DNA of 59,380 nt from Chitinophagaceae bacterium UBA2375. GTDB taxonomy: Bacteria > Bacteroidota > Bacteroidia > Chitinophagales > Chitinophagaceae. A model generated the notes under the pieces. The model was not told the DNA's origin. It saw only the letters and a list, made by a program, of their open reading frames with translations, and did no database searches. This document shows, in pieces, positions 36,976 to 45,743 of this stretch. The translations under genes were made by a program, and so were the position numbers. Where the stretch lies: NCBI GenBank assembly GCA_002343985.1, contig DDTB01000024.1:20182-79561 (forward strand), read 5' to 3'. Position 1 is the first letter of the stretch. Every line of letters starts with the position of its first letter.

Positions 36976-38057
36976 ACCAAAAAAAGACCATACTCCATAT
37001 CATTCAGAATTTTGGCCGGGGTGGCGCGGAAACGGCGGTTGTGGGTGTGTTGAAAAACCTGCATGAATACAGGAATGTTGTGGTCACACTTGACCCGCTG
37101 AACCAGTTTGGCGATGAACTAACATACGACGCTTACTACTGCCTCAACCTGAAATCATATTATCTCTTCCCAACGGTCATCGGTACCCTAAAAAAAATTA
37201 TCCGTAAGGAAAAGGTTGACCTCGTGCACAGCCAGTTATACTGGAGCACCGTACTGGCAAGGTTTTCGGTACCCAAACATATTCCGCTGGTTACATCCAT
37301 CCAGGCATCGCTGACCAATAGCGTAGAATATAAAAAAGGATGGATCTGCCAGCTCGATAAAATGAGCTACCGGTTCAGGAAAAGCACCATACTCGGCGTA
37401 TCGGAACATACCTTGATGGATTATTTCAGTTTTTTGCGGCTGCAACCGCACGATACGCATGTACTGTACAATTTTGTGGACACCGGCAAATTCAACCGGG
37501 AACCAATCCCCGTAATGCGCAAGCCCGGAGAGCCTTTCAGACTGGTGAGCGTAGGGAACCTGAAGCCACAGAAAAACCAGCAATTCATGCTGGACGCTTT
37601 CCGCTTGTTGAAAGATATCCCTGTATCACTGGATATTTATGGCGATGGTCAATTACAGGAAACATTTGAACGCTTTATTCAAATGAACAACCTGCCGGTA
37701 CGCCTGATGGGAAAAGTAAACAACCTTCCCGAACGATTACCGGGCTACGATTTGTTCCTGATGTCGTCGTGGTACGAAGGTTTCTCCCTTGCCGTACTCG
37801 AAGGCATGGCCATGGGCAAACCCATGCTGTTGTCTGACATACCCACGTTTACAGAACAGGCCGACAGCACCGCGGAATATTTTTCACTCAGCAACCCGGA
37901 AAACCTGGCTGAAAAAATCCGCTTCCTTTATCAACACCCGGAACGGTTGCAGGAGATGTCTGTTACAGGCCGCGAGAGGGTCATGCGTTTATACACCCTG
38001 CAACACCACCTGCAGGCACTCAGGAAAATTTATGCTAAGGAATTATCCGGGCGCTAA
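36972..38057 (+). CDS. GT4-family glycosyltransferase
   Basis: A 361-aa GT-B enzyme. N-terminal motif FGRGGAETAVVGVLKNL. The donor domain starts with LVSVGNLKPQKNQQFMLDAF, and the E-x7-E motif lies in WYEGFSLAVLEGMAMGKPML. It overlaps the flippase gene by four bases and is followed at 66 bases by an asparagine-synthase-like gene. Donor and acceptor sugars are unknown. Confidence 0.88.
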   Translation: MNQKKTILHIIQNFGRGGAETAVVGVLKNLHEYRNVVVTLDPLNQFGDELTYDAYYCLNLKSYYLFPTVIGTLKKIIRKEKVDLVHSQLYWSTVLARFSVPKHIPLVTSIQASLTNSVEYKKGWICQLDKMSYRFRKSTILGVSEHTLMDYFSFLRLQPHDTHVLYNFVDTGKFNREPIPVMRKPGEPFRLVSVGNLKPQKNQQFMLDAFRLLKDIPVSLDIYGDGQLQETFERFIQMNNLPVRLMGKVNNLPERLPGYDLFLMSSWYEGFSLAVLEGMAMGKPMLLSDIPTFTEQADSTAEYFSLSNPENLAEKIRFLYQHPERLQEMSVTGRERVMRLYTLQHHLQALRKIYAKELSGR

Positions 38058-38123
38058 GCCGCGAGCGCACCCCCATTGCATGGAATAATCGTTATTTTCG
38101 CAACGCAAAAACCTTAACCATAC

Positions 38124-40037
38124 ATGTGTGGCATTGCCGGGCTGATTGATTACAACCGACGTTCTTCCCCAGGTATCCTTCAACGGTGCACTGATATCCT
38201 GGCCCATCGCGGGCCCGACGGCAGCGGCTACCGGTTTTTTGGTGAAGACGAATACCAGCTTGGTCTTGGCCACCGGCGCCTCTCCATCATCGACCTGAGC
38301 AACGCGGCTTCACAGCCGATGGAATACAAGCACCTGCATATTGTATTCAATGGGGAGATTTACAATTTCATGGAAATCAGGAATGAACTCCAAACCATGG
38401 GGCATTCCTTCCACACACATTCCGACACCGAAGTAATCCTGCATGCATGGGAAGCCTGGGGGCCGGGCATGATTGACCGCTTCATAGGCATGTTCGCCTT
38501 TAGCCTGTATGATGCCAAAGAGCAAAAACTATATTGCTTTCGCGACAGGGCTGGCGTTAAACCTTTTTACTATTACTGGCATAACGGGCTTTTCCTCTTT
38601 GCCTCAGAACTGAAAAGCTTTCACCAGCACCCCGGTTTTGTGAAAAGCATCCACCAGCCTGCATTGCGGCAATTGCTGCAATACGGATACATCCTGGCGC
38701 CACTCAGCATTTTTGAACATTGCGCCAAACTTTTACCGGGCCACTACCTCAGTTTTGACCTGGCAAAAAAATCGTTTGCCCTTCACCGTTATTGGGACGT
38801 ATACGACGCGTACCGGAAACCTAAAATCGATATCAGCGAGGCGGAAGCAATCAGCGAAACCGAAAAGCTGCTCAGTAATGCCTGTCGTTACCGGATGGTA
38901 TCCGATGTGCCCGTAGGCGTGTTTCTCAGCGGCGGATACGACAGTACGGCCGTTACCGCGCTCCTGCAGTCATCGCAGACCGAAAAACTAAAAACTTTCA
39001 CCATCGGCTTTCACGAAGAAGACCATAACGAGGCCGGCTATGCGAAGATGGTGGCCAACCACCTGGGCACCGATCACGAAGAATATTACTGCACCACCAA
39101 AGAAGCGCAGGAAATCATACCCGATATCCCATTCTACTGCGATGAACCCTTTGGCGATTCTTCCATCATCCCCACCACACTGGTCAGTAAGCTTGCCCGG
39201 CGAAAAGTGACGGTGGCCCTGAGCGCGGATGCGGGCGATGAGATCTTCGCGGGCTATTCCAAATACCCGCTGGCCCTGGGTTTTCACCAAAAAATATCCA
39301 AACTGCCCGGATTATTGCGGAACCCCGCTTCGTCGATCCTTCGGGCAGCGCCCGATGGCCTGCTCATCAAACTGAGCGGCAACAGCGCGGCCGCTATTAA
39401 AAAAGCGCGCATGGCCGAATTGCTGAAAAAGAAAGGGCTGAAGCCTTCGGATATCATGGACCAGTTATTGTCGCAGGTATATTCAGACACACAGGTGGCG
39501 GGATTGCTGAGCAACAACACAAAGAGGCCTGGTTCCTTTTTCGATAGCGGCGATGAACTCCCGGAGAATGCGGGTGAACTAAACAGGATGCTGGCCATCG
39601 ATTACAAAACTTATATGGTGGATGATATACTGGTAAAGGTTGACCGGGCAGGCATGAGCGTGTCGCTCGAAGGGCGTGAACCATTACTCGACCACCGGAT
39701 CATTGAATGGACGGCCCGTTTACCCGAACAATTAAAATTAAACGGGCATCAAAGCAAATACATCCTCCGGCAAATCGTACATAAATATGTTCCCAAATCC
39801 ATGATGGACAGGCCTAAAATGGGCTTTGGCGTACCGGTATTTCACTGGCTGCGCAACGACCTGAGGTATTATGCGGAAGAATTTATGAGTGAAAAAGCCT
39901 TTGCCAGCCATGGGCTTTTTAACCAGGAAGCAGTTACCCATGTGATGCGGCAGTTTTTCAAAGGCGACCGCAACTATAATAGCCTGTTCTGGTACCTGCT
40001 GATGTTTCAATTATGGTATAAAAAATGGATGGATTAA
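38124..40037 (+). CDS. asnB: Asparagine synthase-like glutamine amidotransferase (first of two)
   Basis: A 637-aa class II amidotransferase. Cys2 is the N-terminal nucleophile in MCGIAGLIDY, with RGPDGSG, HRRLSIIDLS and FNGEIYNF of the glutaminase domain. The synthase domain carries the ATP-pyrophosphatase loop FLSGGYDSTAV (near residue 270) and SADAGDEIFAGYSKYP. In polysaccharide loci, relatives amidate uronic-acid carboxylates or similar groups rather than making asparagine, which is the preferred reading here given six glycosyltransferase genes around it. Free asparagine synthesis cannot be excluded. Confidence 0.9.
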   Translation: MCGIAGLIDYNRRSSPGILQRCTDILAHRGPDGSGYRFFGEDEYQLGLGHRRLSIIDLSNAASQPMEYKHLHIVFNGEIYNFMEIRNELQTMGHSFHTHSDTEVILHAWEAWGPGMIDRFIGMFAFSLYDAKEQKLYCFRDRAGVKPFYYYWHNGLFLFASELKSFHQHPGFVKSIHQPALRQLLQYGYILAPLSIFEHCAKLLPGHYLSFDLAKKSFALHRYWDVYDAYRKPKIDISEAEAISETEKLLSNACRYRMVSDVPVGVFLSGGYDSTAVTALLQSSQTEKLKTFTIGFHEEDHNEAGYAKMVANHLGTDHEEYYCTTKEAQEIIPDIPFYCDEPFGDSSIIPTTLVSKLARRKVTVALSADAGDEIFAGYSKYPLALGFHQKISKLPGLLRNPASSILRAAPDGLLIKLSGNSAAAIKKARMAELLKKKGLKPSDIMDQLLSQVYSDTQVAGLLSNNTKRPGSFFDSGDELPENAGELNRMLAIDYKTYMVDDILVKVDRAGMSVSLEGREPLLDHRIIEWTARLPEQLKLNGHQSKYILRQIVHKYVPKSMMDRPKMGFGVPVFHWLRNDLRYYAEEFMSEKAFASHGLFNQEAVTHVMRQFFKGDRNYNSLFWYLLMFQLWYKKWMD

Positions 40038-40052
40038 TATTGCACAGCATCC

Positions 40053-41312
40053 ATGCAACACATCCTTTTTATTTCATATGATGGCATGACCGACCCGCTG
40101 GGCCAGAGCCAGGTAATCCCTTACCTGCAGGGGCTTACAAAGTATGGCTATAGGTTCAGCATCCTCAGTTGCGACAAACCGGATAAATATGCCAGCCATA
40201 AAGCACATGTAGAAAACATACTATCGGGTTACCCGATTCAATGGATCAGCATACCCTATCACAAAAACCCTCCCGTTCTGTCATCACTCTATGATTTCCG
40301 GCAGATCAAAAAAAGTATCCGCAGGCTCCAGCAAACAGACCCGGTGGATATGGTGCATACACGCCCCGGGTTGCCGGCGCTCGCGGGCATCTGGATGAAA
40401 AAAAAATACGGCACCAAATTCTTGAATGATATCAGGGGTTTTTGGGCGGATGAACGGGTGGATGGCGGTATGTGGAACCTCTCAAACCCGGTTTTCAAAT
40501 TCATATATGCTTATTTCAGAAAACAGGAAGACCTGGCTATCCGGTTGGCCGATTACAATACCTGCCTGACAAAAAACGCGGAAAAGGAAATCCGCTCCTG
40601 GGATCGTGTACCCCAACCCGTTAGGTTGTCGGTGATACCTTGCAGCGTAGATATGAATTTTTTTAATCCCGCCAATTACAGCAGGGAGCATCGCGCTGAT
40701 GTAAGAAAATCCATTGGGGTATCAGATACAGACCTGTTGGTCAGTTACCTGGGCTCCATCGGCGGTTGGTACCTCACCCGCGAAATGATGCAGTGCTGCC
40801 GCTACATTGCCGACGCGCATCCTTCCGCACGCTTCCTGTTCATCAGCAATAACCGGCATGAAGACATCAAAAAAGAAGCCGATGCCGCAGGTATTGCGTC
40901 CGACAGGCTCATCATCCGGCAGGCCCCGCACCATGAAGTGCCCATGTGGTTATCGTTGAGCGATTATTCCATCTTCTTCATCAAACCCTGTTATTCAAAA
41001 ATTTCCTCATCGCCCACCAAGCAGGCCGAAATCATGGCCATGGGCATACCCATCATCAGCAATAGTGGCGTGGGGGACGTCGAAGAAATCATCCGGGCGC
41101 ACGATGCCGGGCTTGTTGCGTCAACCCTCGATGAAAAAAGCTTGCGGGAAATTGCCAAACAGGCTGTTGCGCAACTGGGGCAATTCAACCAGGAAAAAAT
41201 CCGTAAAGGGGCCATCGCCGTATTCGACCTGAAGCAGGCGGTTGAAGCCTATGCGCTCATATATGATGCGGTTTTGGGAAAAATCTCTAAAAATTTCGCA
41301 AACTACTGTTAA
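40053..41312 (+). CDS. GT4-like glycosyltransferase
   Basis: A 419-aa GT-B protein starting MQHILFISYDGMTDPLGQSQVIPYL, the pattern of one GT4 subgroup in exopolysaccharide loci. The donor domain has VSYLGSIGGWYLTREMM. The usual first Glu of E-x7-E is replaced: the segment reads YSKISSSPTKQAEIMAMGIPII. Only 15 bases after the asparagine-synthase-like gene, so co-transcribed. The 113-base gap after it holds a 7-bp inverted repeat (41310-41316/41332-41338) without a T-run. Confidence 0.82.
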   Translation: MQHILFISYDGMTDPLGQSQVIPYLQGLTKYGYRFSILSCDKPDKYASHKAHVENILSGYPIQWISIPYHKNPPVLSSLYDFRQIKKSIRRLQQTDPVDMVHTRPGLPALAGIWMKKKYGTKFLNDIRGFWADERVDGGMWNLSNPVFKFIYAYFRKQEDLAIRLADYNTCLTKNAEKEIRSWDRVPQPVRLSVIPCSVDMNFFNPANYSREHRADVRKSIGVSDTDLLVSYLGSIGGWYLTREMMQCCRYIADAHPSARFLFISNNRHEDIKKEADAAGIASDRLIIRQAPHHEVPMWLSLSDYSIFFIKPCYSKISSSPTKQAEIMAMGIPIISNSGVGDVEEIIRAHDAGLVASTLDEKSLREIAKQAVAQLGQFNQEKIRKGAIAVFDLKQAVEAYALIYDAVLGKISKNFANYC

Positions 41313-41425
41313 TCTGATAGTTATACATAAACAGATTATTAAAATCCCTGCAATTCCCATACAATAAAGCGGCAAGCTGATCGTTTTATGGTTATCCGAT
41401 ACCCCGGAAAACCAAAACCAGCCCT

Positions 41426-42418
41426 ATGGACAAGGTCATTGCCGTGGTGGTTACCTATAACCGCCGACAACTGCTTTCCGAATGCATTGATGCCCTTCGC
41501 AGGCAAACCCGAAAAGTTGATGCCATTTTTGTGGTCAACAACGGTTCCACTGATGATACCGAAGAATGGTTACAGGCACAGCCTGATGTGGATTTTGTGA
41601 CACAGCAAAACCTTGGTGGCGCCGGGGGATTCGCCCGTGCGATTCAAACGGGATATGTGCGCGGGTACCAATGGATCTGGTGCATGGACGATGACGGGCT
41701 CCCAAAAGAAGACGCGCTGGAACATTTACTCGCAGCAGAAAACGAAGAACTGCGCTTGTTGAATTGCGCGGTGATCAATAAAGATGACAAAAAAAGTTTT
41801 GTCTGGAAAACCGGCAACATCAATAACATTGAAGAAGCCGAAGGAAAAGAGATCCAGGGCGTGGGCCATCCCTTCAACGGCACATTGATCAACCACAGGA
41901 TCGTAGCCCGTGTGGGCGTGCCCCGCCAGCATTTATTTCTCTGGGGCGATGAAACAGAATATTATTACCGCATCACCAAGAAGAACAATATCCCGGTCAG
42001 CACTATCAGTAAAAGCATACACTATCACCCGGCATCCGCGTTTTCACTTACGAAAGACTGGGATTTCGAAACCGGGTGGAAGATGTATTATTATATCCGG
42101 AACCGTTACCATGTGCTGCGGAGCAAATACCGGAACCAATCCCTCGCCATGCTGCAGTTTGCCTGCTTTGTGGTAGCATTTGCCGGGCTTGTATTGTTGT
42201 TCCAACGCACAAACAAATGGGAAAAAATACGCTTCATATCCTGGCCGGCGGCAGACGCTTTCCGGAATAATTTCAATGCTACACCGGCTTTGATCCTGAA
42301 CAAGTTGCAGATGGAAAAAAAGCGTACATCCGGCACCGTTATACGCATCCCGATCCGCTCGCTTTTGCAAAACTTATTCTACCCTGCAGCTTCAAGGTCA
42401 AAAACGGCCACGGCCTGA
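41426..42418 (+). CDS. GT2-family glycosyltransferase
   Basis: A 330-aa inverting GT-A enzyme: MDKVIAVVVTYNRRQLLSECIDAL at the N-terminus, VNNGSTDDTEEWL, and the metal-binding aspartates in WCMDDDGLPKEDALEHLL near residue 92. FLWGDETEYYYRITK near 173 resembles the GlfT2/rhamnosyl-type subgroup. A hydrophobic segment near residues 235-255 may anchor it. The terminator of this gene lies inside the 3' end of the convergent membrane protein gene. Confidence 0.88.
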   Translation: MDKVIAVVVTYNRRQLLSECIDALRRQTRKVDAIFVVNNGSTDDTEEWLQAQPDVDFVTQQNLGGAGGFARAIQTGYVRGYQWIWCMDDDGLPKEDALEHLLAAENEELRLLNCAVINKDDKKSFVWKTGNINNIEEAEGKEIQGVGHPFNGTLINHRIVARVGVPRQHLFLWGDETEYYYRITKKNNIPVSTISKSIHYHPASAFSLTKDWDFETGWKMYYYIRNRYHVLRSKYRNQSLAMLQFACFVVAFAGLVLLFQRTNKWEKIRFISWPAADAFRNNFNATPALILNKLQMEKKRTSGTVIRIPIRSLLQNLFYPAASRSKTATA

Positions 42419-42433
42419 TGCTTGTAAAAGATA

Positions 42434-43780
42434 TTATGTCAATTCCGTTTGCCCGTCGGTTCCGGCGGGCATTTTTTTTGGTTTCCGGTTGAAATACAAA
42501 AGCAGGAACATCGCGATCACATAAAAAGGCAAACCGGGGATCTTATAGCGCACCAACGTACCGAAGTTCAGCGTGGTGGCCCCCACAAAGAGCGAGAACA
42601 TCAGCGAATACAGCAGGCAGTACATCACGATGGGCTTTTTGATGATCGTGGAAACCATCCTGCGCAACCCTACCCTGAATATGGTGTAGATGGTCAACAG
42701 CATGATGGCCAAACTTTCTAGTGATGATAAAAAAGTGGAAGGCTTTTTTGATTCCCATAAAAAAGGCCGGTATAATGTGGCTACAACAGCCGCCGGGGCA
42801 ATGCGGAGCAGGCTTTGCGCGGTCCCGTCAAACTCAACGCCCAATGAAAAATTTGAACTGGCGATATCGGCCTGGTTCTCAAAATTCACCTGGTAAGTTT
42901 TAATCGTCTTCACCATACCTTCCGCAGCAAAATTACCCAGTGCTTTTTGCATGGTCTGCGTGATGGTCAGGAAACCGGCCATACTGCCAACGATAAAACC
43001 AAGTACAATAAAGGCTTTCATCGCCTTGTTGCGGATGAGTGTAACATTCTGCAAGAGCAGGAACATGATGAAGAATGGCAGGTAGGATACAATGATATAC
43101 ACTTTCAATACAACCAGCAGGTAAGAGAATAAAAGGAATATGATGATATTGGCCAGGATGTTTTTGCGCTTGATAAAAATGGCATATAACGCATAGGTGA
43201 TCCATCCCATGGCGCCGGTACACAGCGGGTCTTTCAAAATCCCCGAGCTCCAGAACACAAATGTGGGCAGGTATAAAATGCCAATCGCGAACTGCTTGTG
43301 CATATCCGGGTACTGCTCATAAAAAAACCGGAACAGCCTCCACACACCCGTAAAAGAGATCATGGAGAAAAACAGGTTGATCACCAGGAATTTTCCAAAT
43401 GTGATGAAGGAAAGGGCGGCCACAATTTTCGATACCAGGTAATTGCTCTCTTCACTGAAATACCCCAGGTTGGCAATGTTCGCCAGCAAAGCCTGGTCGA
43501 AATCCTTGCCCTGTATGAACAGCAAATCCAGGTTCGACGGGTCTTTCAGGATAAGCTTATAAATATTATAGCCTTCGGGGAAAAACAATCCGGTGGTATC
43601 TCCGGGCGACAGGTACAGTACAAACATGCTGTACGCGAGCGAACTGAACACTTTGATCCAGAAACCGTGCTTTTGATATTTCCGCAGCAAAGGGTCTTTG
43701 TATCTTCTCCTGCGCCAGTAAAAAACGAGGTAAAAAATAAAGATGTAAACAAAAAAAAGTATGAAGTCGAACAAACTCAT
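42434..43780 (-). CDS. Polytopic membrane protein, candidate polysaccharide polymerase (second of two)
   Basis: A 448-aa membrane protein with about 10-12 hydrophobic segments. The ATG at 43780 (MSLFDFILFFVYIFIFYL) is preferred to the upstream one, which adds a polar 11-residue tail. It shares with the protein at 30.6-32.0 kb the motifs LYLPTFVFWSSGILKDPLC (near 185) and TLNFGTLVRYKIPGLPFY (near 415), the WRRRRYKDPLLRKYQKHGFW-like N-terminal loop and the overall plan, so the two are paralogues. Possible Wzy-type polymerase; not proven. Divergent from the second asparagine-synthase-like gene. Confidence 0.55.
   Translation of the reverse strand: MSLFDFILFFVYIFIFYLVFYWRRRRYKDPLLRKYQKHGFWIKVFSSLAYSMFVLYLSPGDTTGLFFPEGYNIYKLILKDPSNLDLLFIQGKDFDQALLANIANLGYFSEESNYLVSKIVAALSFITFGKFLVINLFFSMISFTGVWRLFRFFYEQYPDMHKQFAIGILYLPTFVFWSSGILKDPLCTGAMGWITYALYAIFIKRKNILANIIIFLLFSYLLVVLKVYIIVSYLPFFIMFLLLQNVTLIRNKAMKAFIVLGFIVGSMAGFLTITQTMQKALGNFAAEGMVKTIKTYQVNFENQADIASSNFSLGVEFDGTAQSLLRIAPAAVVATLYRPFLWESKKPSTFLSSLESLAIMLLTIYTIFRVGLRRMVSTIIKKPIVMYCLLYSLMFSLFVGATTLNFGTLVRYKIPGLPFYVIAMFLLLYFNRKPKKMPAGTDGQTELT
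42450..42479 (+). terminator. Terminator for the GT2 gene embedded in the opposite gene's 3' end
   Basis: TGCCCGTCGG (42450-42459) pairs with CCGGCGGGCA (42462-42471) with a single G-T wobble; the innermost pairs must open to form the loop. Eight T residues follow on the plus strand. It sits within the last codons of the minus-strand membrane protein gene, so these bases serve two roles. Confidence 0.65.
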
Positions 43781-43901
43781 GGATGATGGATGCATTCCGA
43801 TGCGATCCGGCATGGATCCATCGCTTCAAACAAATTTATCCTAAATAATCATACCGCATTCAACAATAAGAAGTTATTTTGCCCTACCAAAATCCCTGCA
43901 A

Positions 43902-45740
43902 ATGTGCGGTATTGCCGGATCCGTAAACCATACACTCTTATACGAACCGCTGAAGTCGGCCCTCCTGCACCGCGGACCCGATGAGCAAAATGGTTATCGC
44001 GATGGCCAGGTAGACCTCTATCATTTGCGTCTATCCATCCAGGATATATCCGGCGGAAGGCAACCCATGACCCTCGGCGACCGCTACTGCATCATATTTA
44101 ACGGCGAGATTTACAACCATGCCGAACTGCGTGCACAGCACGGGCTCAATGGCAGCACCCAATCCGATACGGAAACATTGTTGCTGCTGTTTGAACGCTT
44201 TGGGCCAGCCATGTTAAGCCAGCTTGACGGCATGTTCGCGTTAGCCATATACGACAAACAGGAACAAACCCTATTCATCGCACGCGACAGGGCCGGAAAA
44301 AAGCCATTATACCTCTACCATGATGGGCAAAAAATTATTTTCGCCAGCGAACTGAACGCCATCAAAAGCCAGGTAACCCTGGAGATGGAGCAAAAATATT
44401 TTTATCCCTACCTCCGCCTCGGCGTGTTTTACAGAAGGTTCACGCCTTACCGTCATGTAAGCGAAATGCCCGCGGGAAGCTGGCTGCAGATCAACTGCAA
44501 AACACTTGAGGTCAAAGAGGAAAGATGGTGGGATATCCATACCTATTATGCACAATCATGCACCGATACATTCACGGATGCACTGGATAAGACCAGGCAA
44601 AAACTGGAAACCTCCGTACGCCGGAGGCTGGAATCGAGCGACCTGGAAGTGGGCTGTTTTCTCAGCGGCGGCATCGACAGCGGCCTGATTACGGCCATAG
44701 CCAGCGGCATGACATCAAAACTAAAAACCTTTACGGTTTCTTTTGCAGGCGAATACGATGAAGCGCCATTGGCCAGGCTTGTAGCGGAGCGCTACCAAAC
44801 CAAACATACCGAACTCAGGATATCCTTCGATCATTTGGTAAACGATATCGAAAACATCCTCTGCAATTACGGCGAGCCCTATTTCGACAGTTCGGCCATC
44901 CCTTCGTATTATGTAAGCCAGGAAGCGAAGAAGCACCTCACCGTGATCCTCAACGGCGATGGCGCCGACGAACTCTTTGGCGGCTACAGGCGGTATGTGC
45001 CCTTCGCCAGGTACGATTTCTTCCGCTCTTCAAAGTTCGTACGTGCGTCAGCGTTAGCATTAAAAAATTTACTGCCGGCACCGGCGGAAAAAAAATCGAA
45101 ATACAATTTCATCTACAGGTTCCTGTCATTCGCGTCGAAAAGCGACCTGGAAACATATTTGTCGGCCGGGCTCGATATCATCGAAGATTATGAACAGCAT
45201 ATCCTGTCATCCGGCGATTACCTCGAACCACTCCGCAAGGATTTCCGGGTTATCGCCAATTCAAACCTGACTGGTTTAAAAAAGATCATGAACATGGACT
45301 TCGACACCAACCTGTTCAGCGATTTGCTGGTGAAGATGGATATCGCGACCATGGCGCATTCGCTGGAAGGGAGAAGCCCTTTTTTAGGAAAAGACTTGCT
45401 GGAATACGCGCCCACGCTGCCTGATGACTATAAGATCAAAGGCGGCAGCACCAAACACCTGCTGCGCACGCTGGCCGGATCATACCTGCCGGAAACACTC
45501 ATTCATCAACCCAAACGGGGATTTGAAATACCCTTGAAAAAATGGATCGACCATGAACTGCACGATATGATCCGCGATTATATCTCAAGCCCCAACGCTT
45601 TTCACCGGAACCTGGTCAAGCCATCCTTCAGCGAAGCCCTGCTGGAAGGGAAAGCAAGGGTGCCGGCGGAAAAAAGGGCCAAAATATTGTGGACCATTTT
45701 CTGCCTCGAAGTATGGTACCGGAAAATTTACCTTCGCTGA
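43902..45740 (+). CDS. asnB: Asparagine synthase-like glutamine amidotransferase (second of two)
   Basis: A 612-aa class II amidotransferase with Cys2 nucleophile (MCGIAGSVNH), RGPDEQNG, LRLSIQDISGGRQPM and FNGEIYNH, and the ATP-PPi loop CFLSGGIDSGLI (near residue 253) with LNGDGADELFGGYRRY. It is clearly diverged from the copy at 38.1 kb, so not a recent duplication. Three bases before a PglA-like glycosyltransferase gene. Probably amidates a sugar acid or other component of the glycan. Confidence 0.9.
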   Translation: MCGIAGSVNHTLLYEPLKSALLHRGPDEQNGYRDGQVDLYHLRLSIQDISGGRQPMTLGDRYCIIFNGEIYNHAELRAQHGLNGSTQSDTETLLLLFERFGPAMLSQLDGMFALAIYDKQEQTLFIARDRAGKKPLYLYHDGQKIIFASELNAIKSQVTLEMEQKYFYPYLRLGVFYRRFTPYRHVSEMPAGSWLQINCKTLEVKEERWWDIHTYYAQSCTDTFTDALDKTRQKLETSVRRRLESSDLEVGCFLSGGIDSGLITAIASGMTSKLKTFTVSFAGEYDEAPLARLVAERYQTKHTELRISFDHLVNDIENILCNYGEPYFDSSAIPSYYVSQEAKKHLTVILNGDGADELFGGYRRYVPFARYDFFRSSKFVRASALALKNLLPAPAEKKSKYNFIYRFLSFASKSDLETYLSAGLDIIEDYEQHILSSGDYLEPLRKDFRVIANSNLTGLKKIMNMDFDTNLFSDLLVKMDIATMAHSLEGRSPFLGKDLLEYAPTLPDDYKIKGGSTKHLLRTLAGSYLPETLIHQPKRGFEIPLKKWIDHELHDMIRDYISSPNAFHRNLVKPSFSEALLEGKARVPAEKRAKILWTIFCLEVWYRKIYLR

Positions 45741-45743
45741 TAC

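Noticed and set aside
41310..41338. Inverted repeat TAATCTG/CAGATTA after the GT4 gene at 40.1-41.3 kb
   Set aside because: Only 7 bp, AT-rich, 15-base loop and no T-run; too weak to call a terminator.
41341..43901. 13-base match AAAATCCCTGCAA before the GT2 and second asparagine-synthase-like genes
   Set aside because: Short, at different distances from the two starts, and likely chance in this base composition.
43781..43901. Divergent gap before the second asparagine-synthase-like gene as a regulatory site
   Set aside because: Contains a 10-bp ATGGATCCAT palindrome and a TATTTTG-like box but no full promoter pattern on either strand; not strong enough to annotate.
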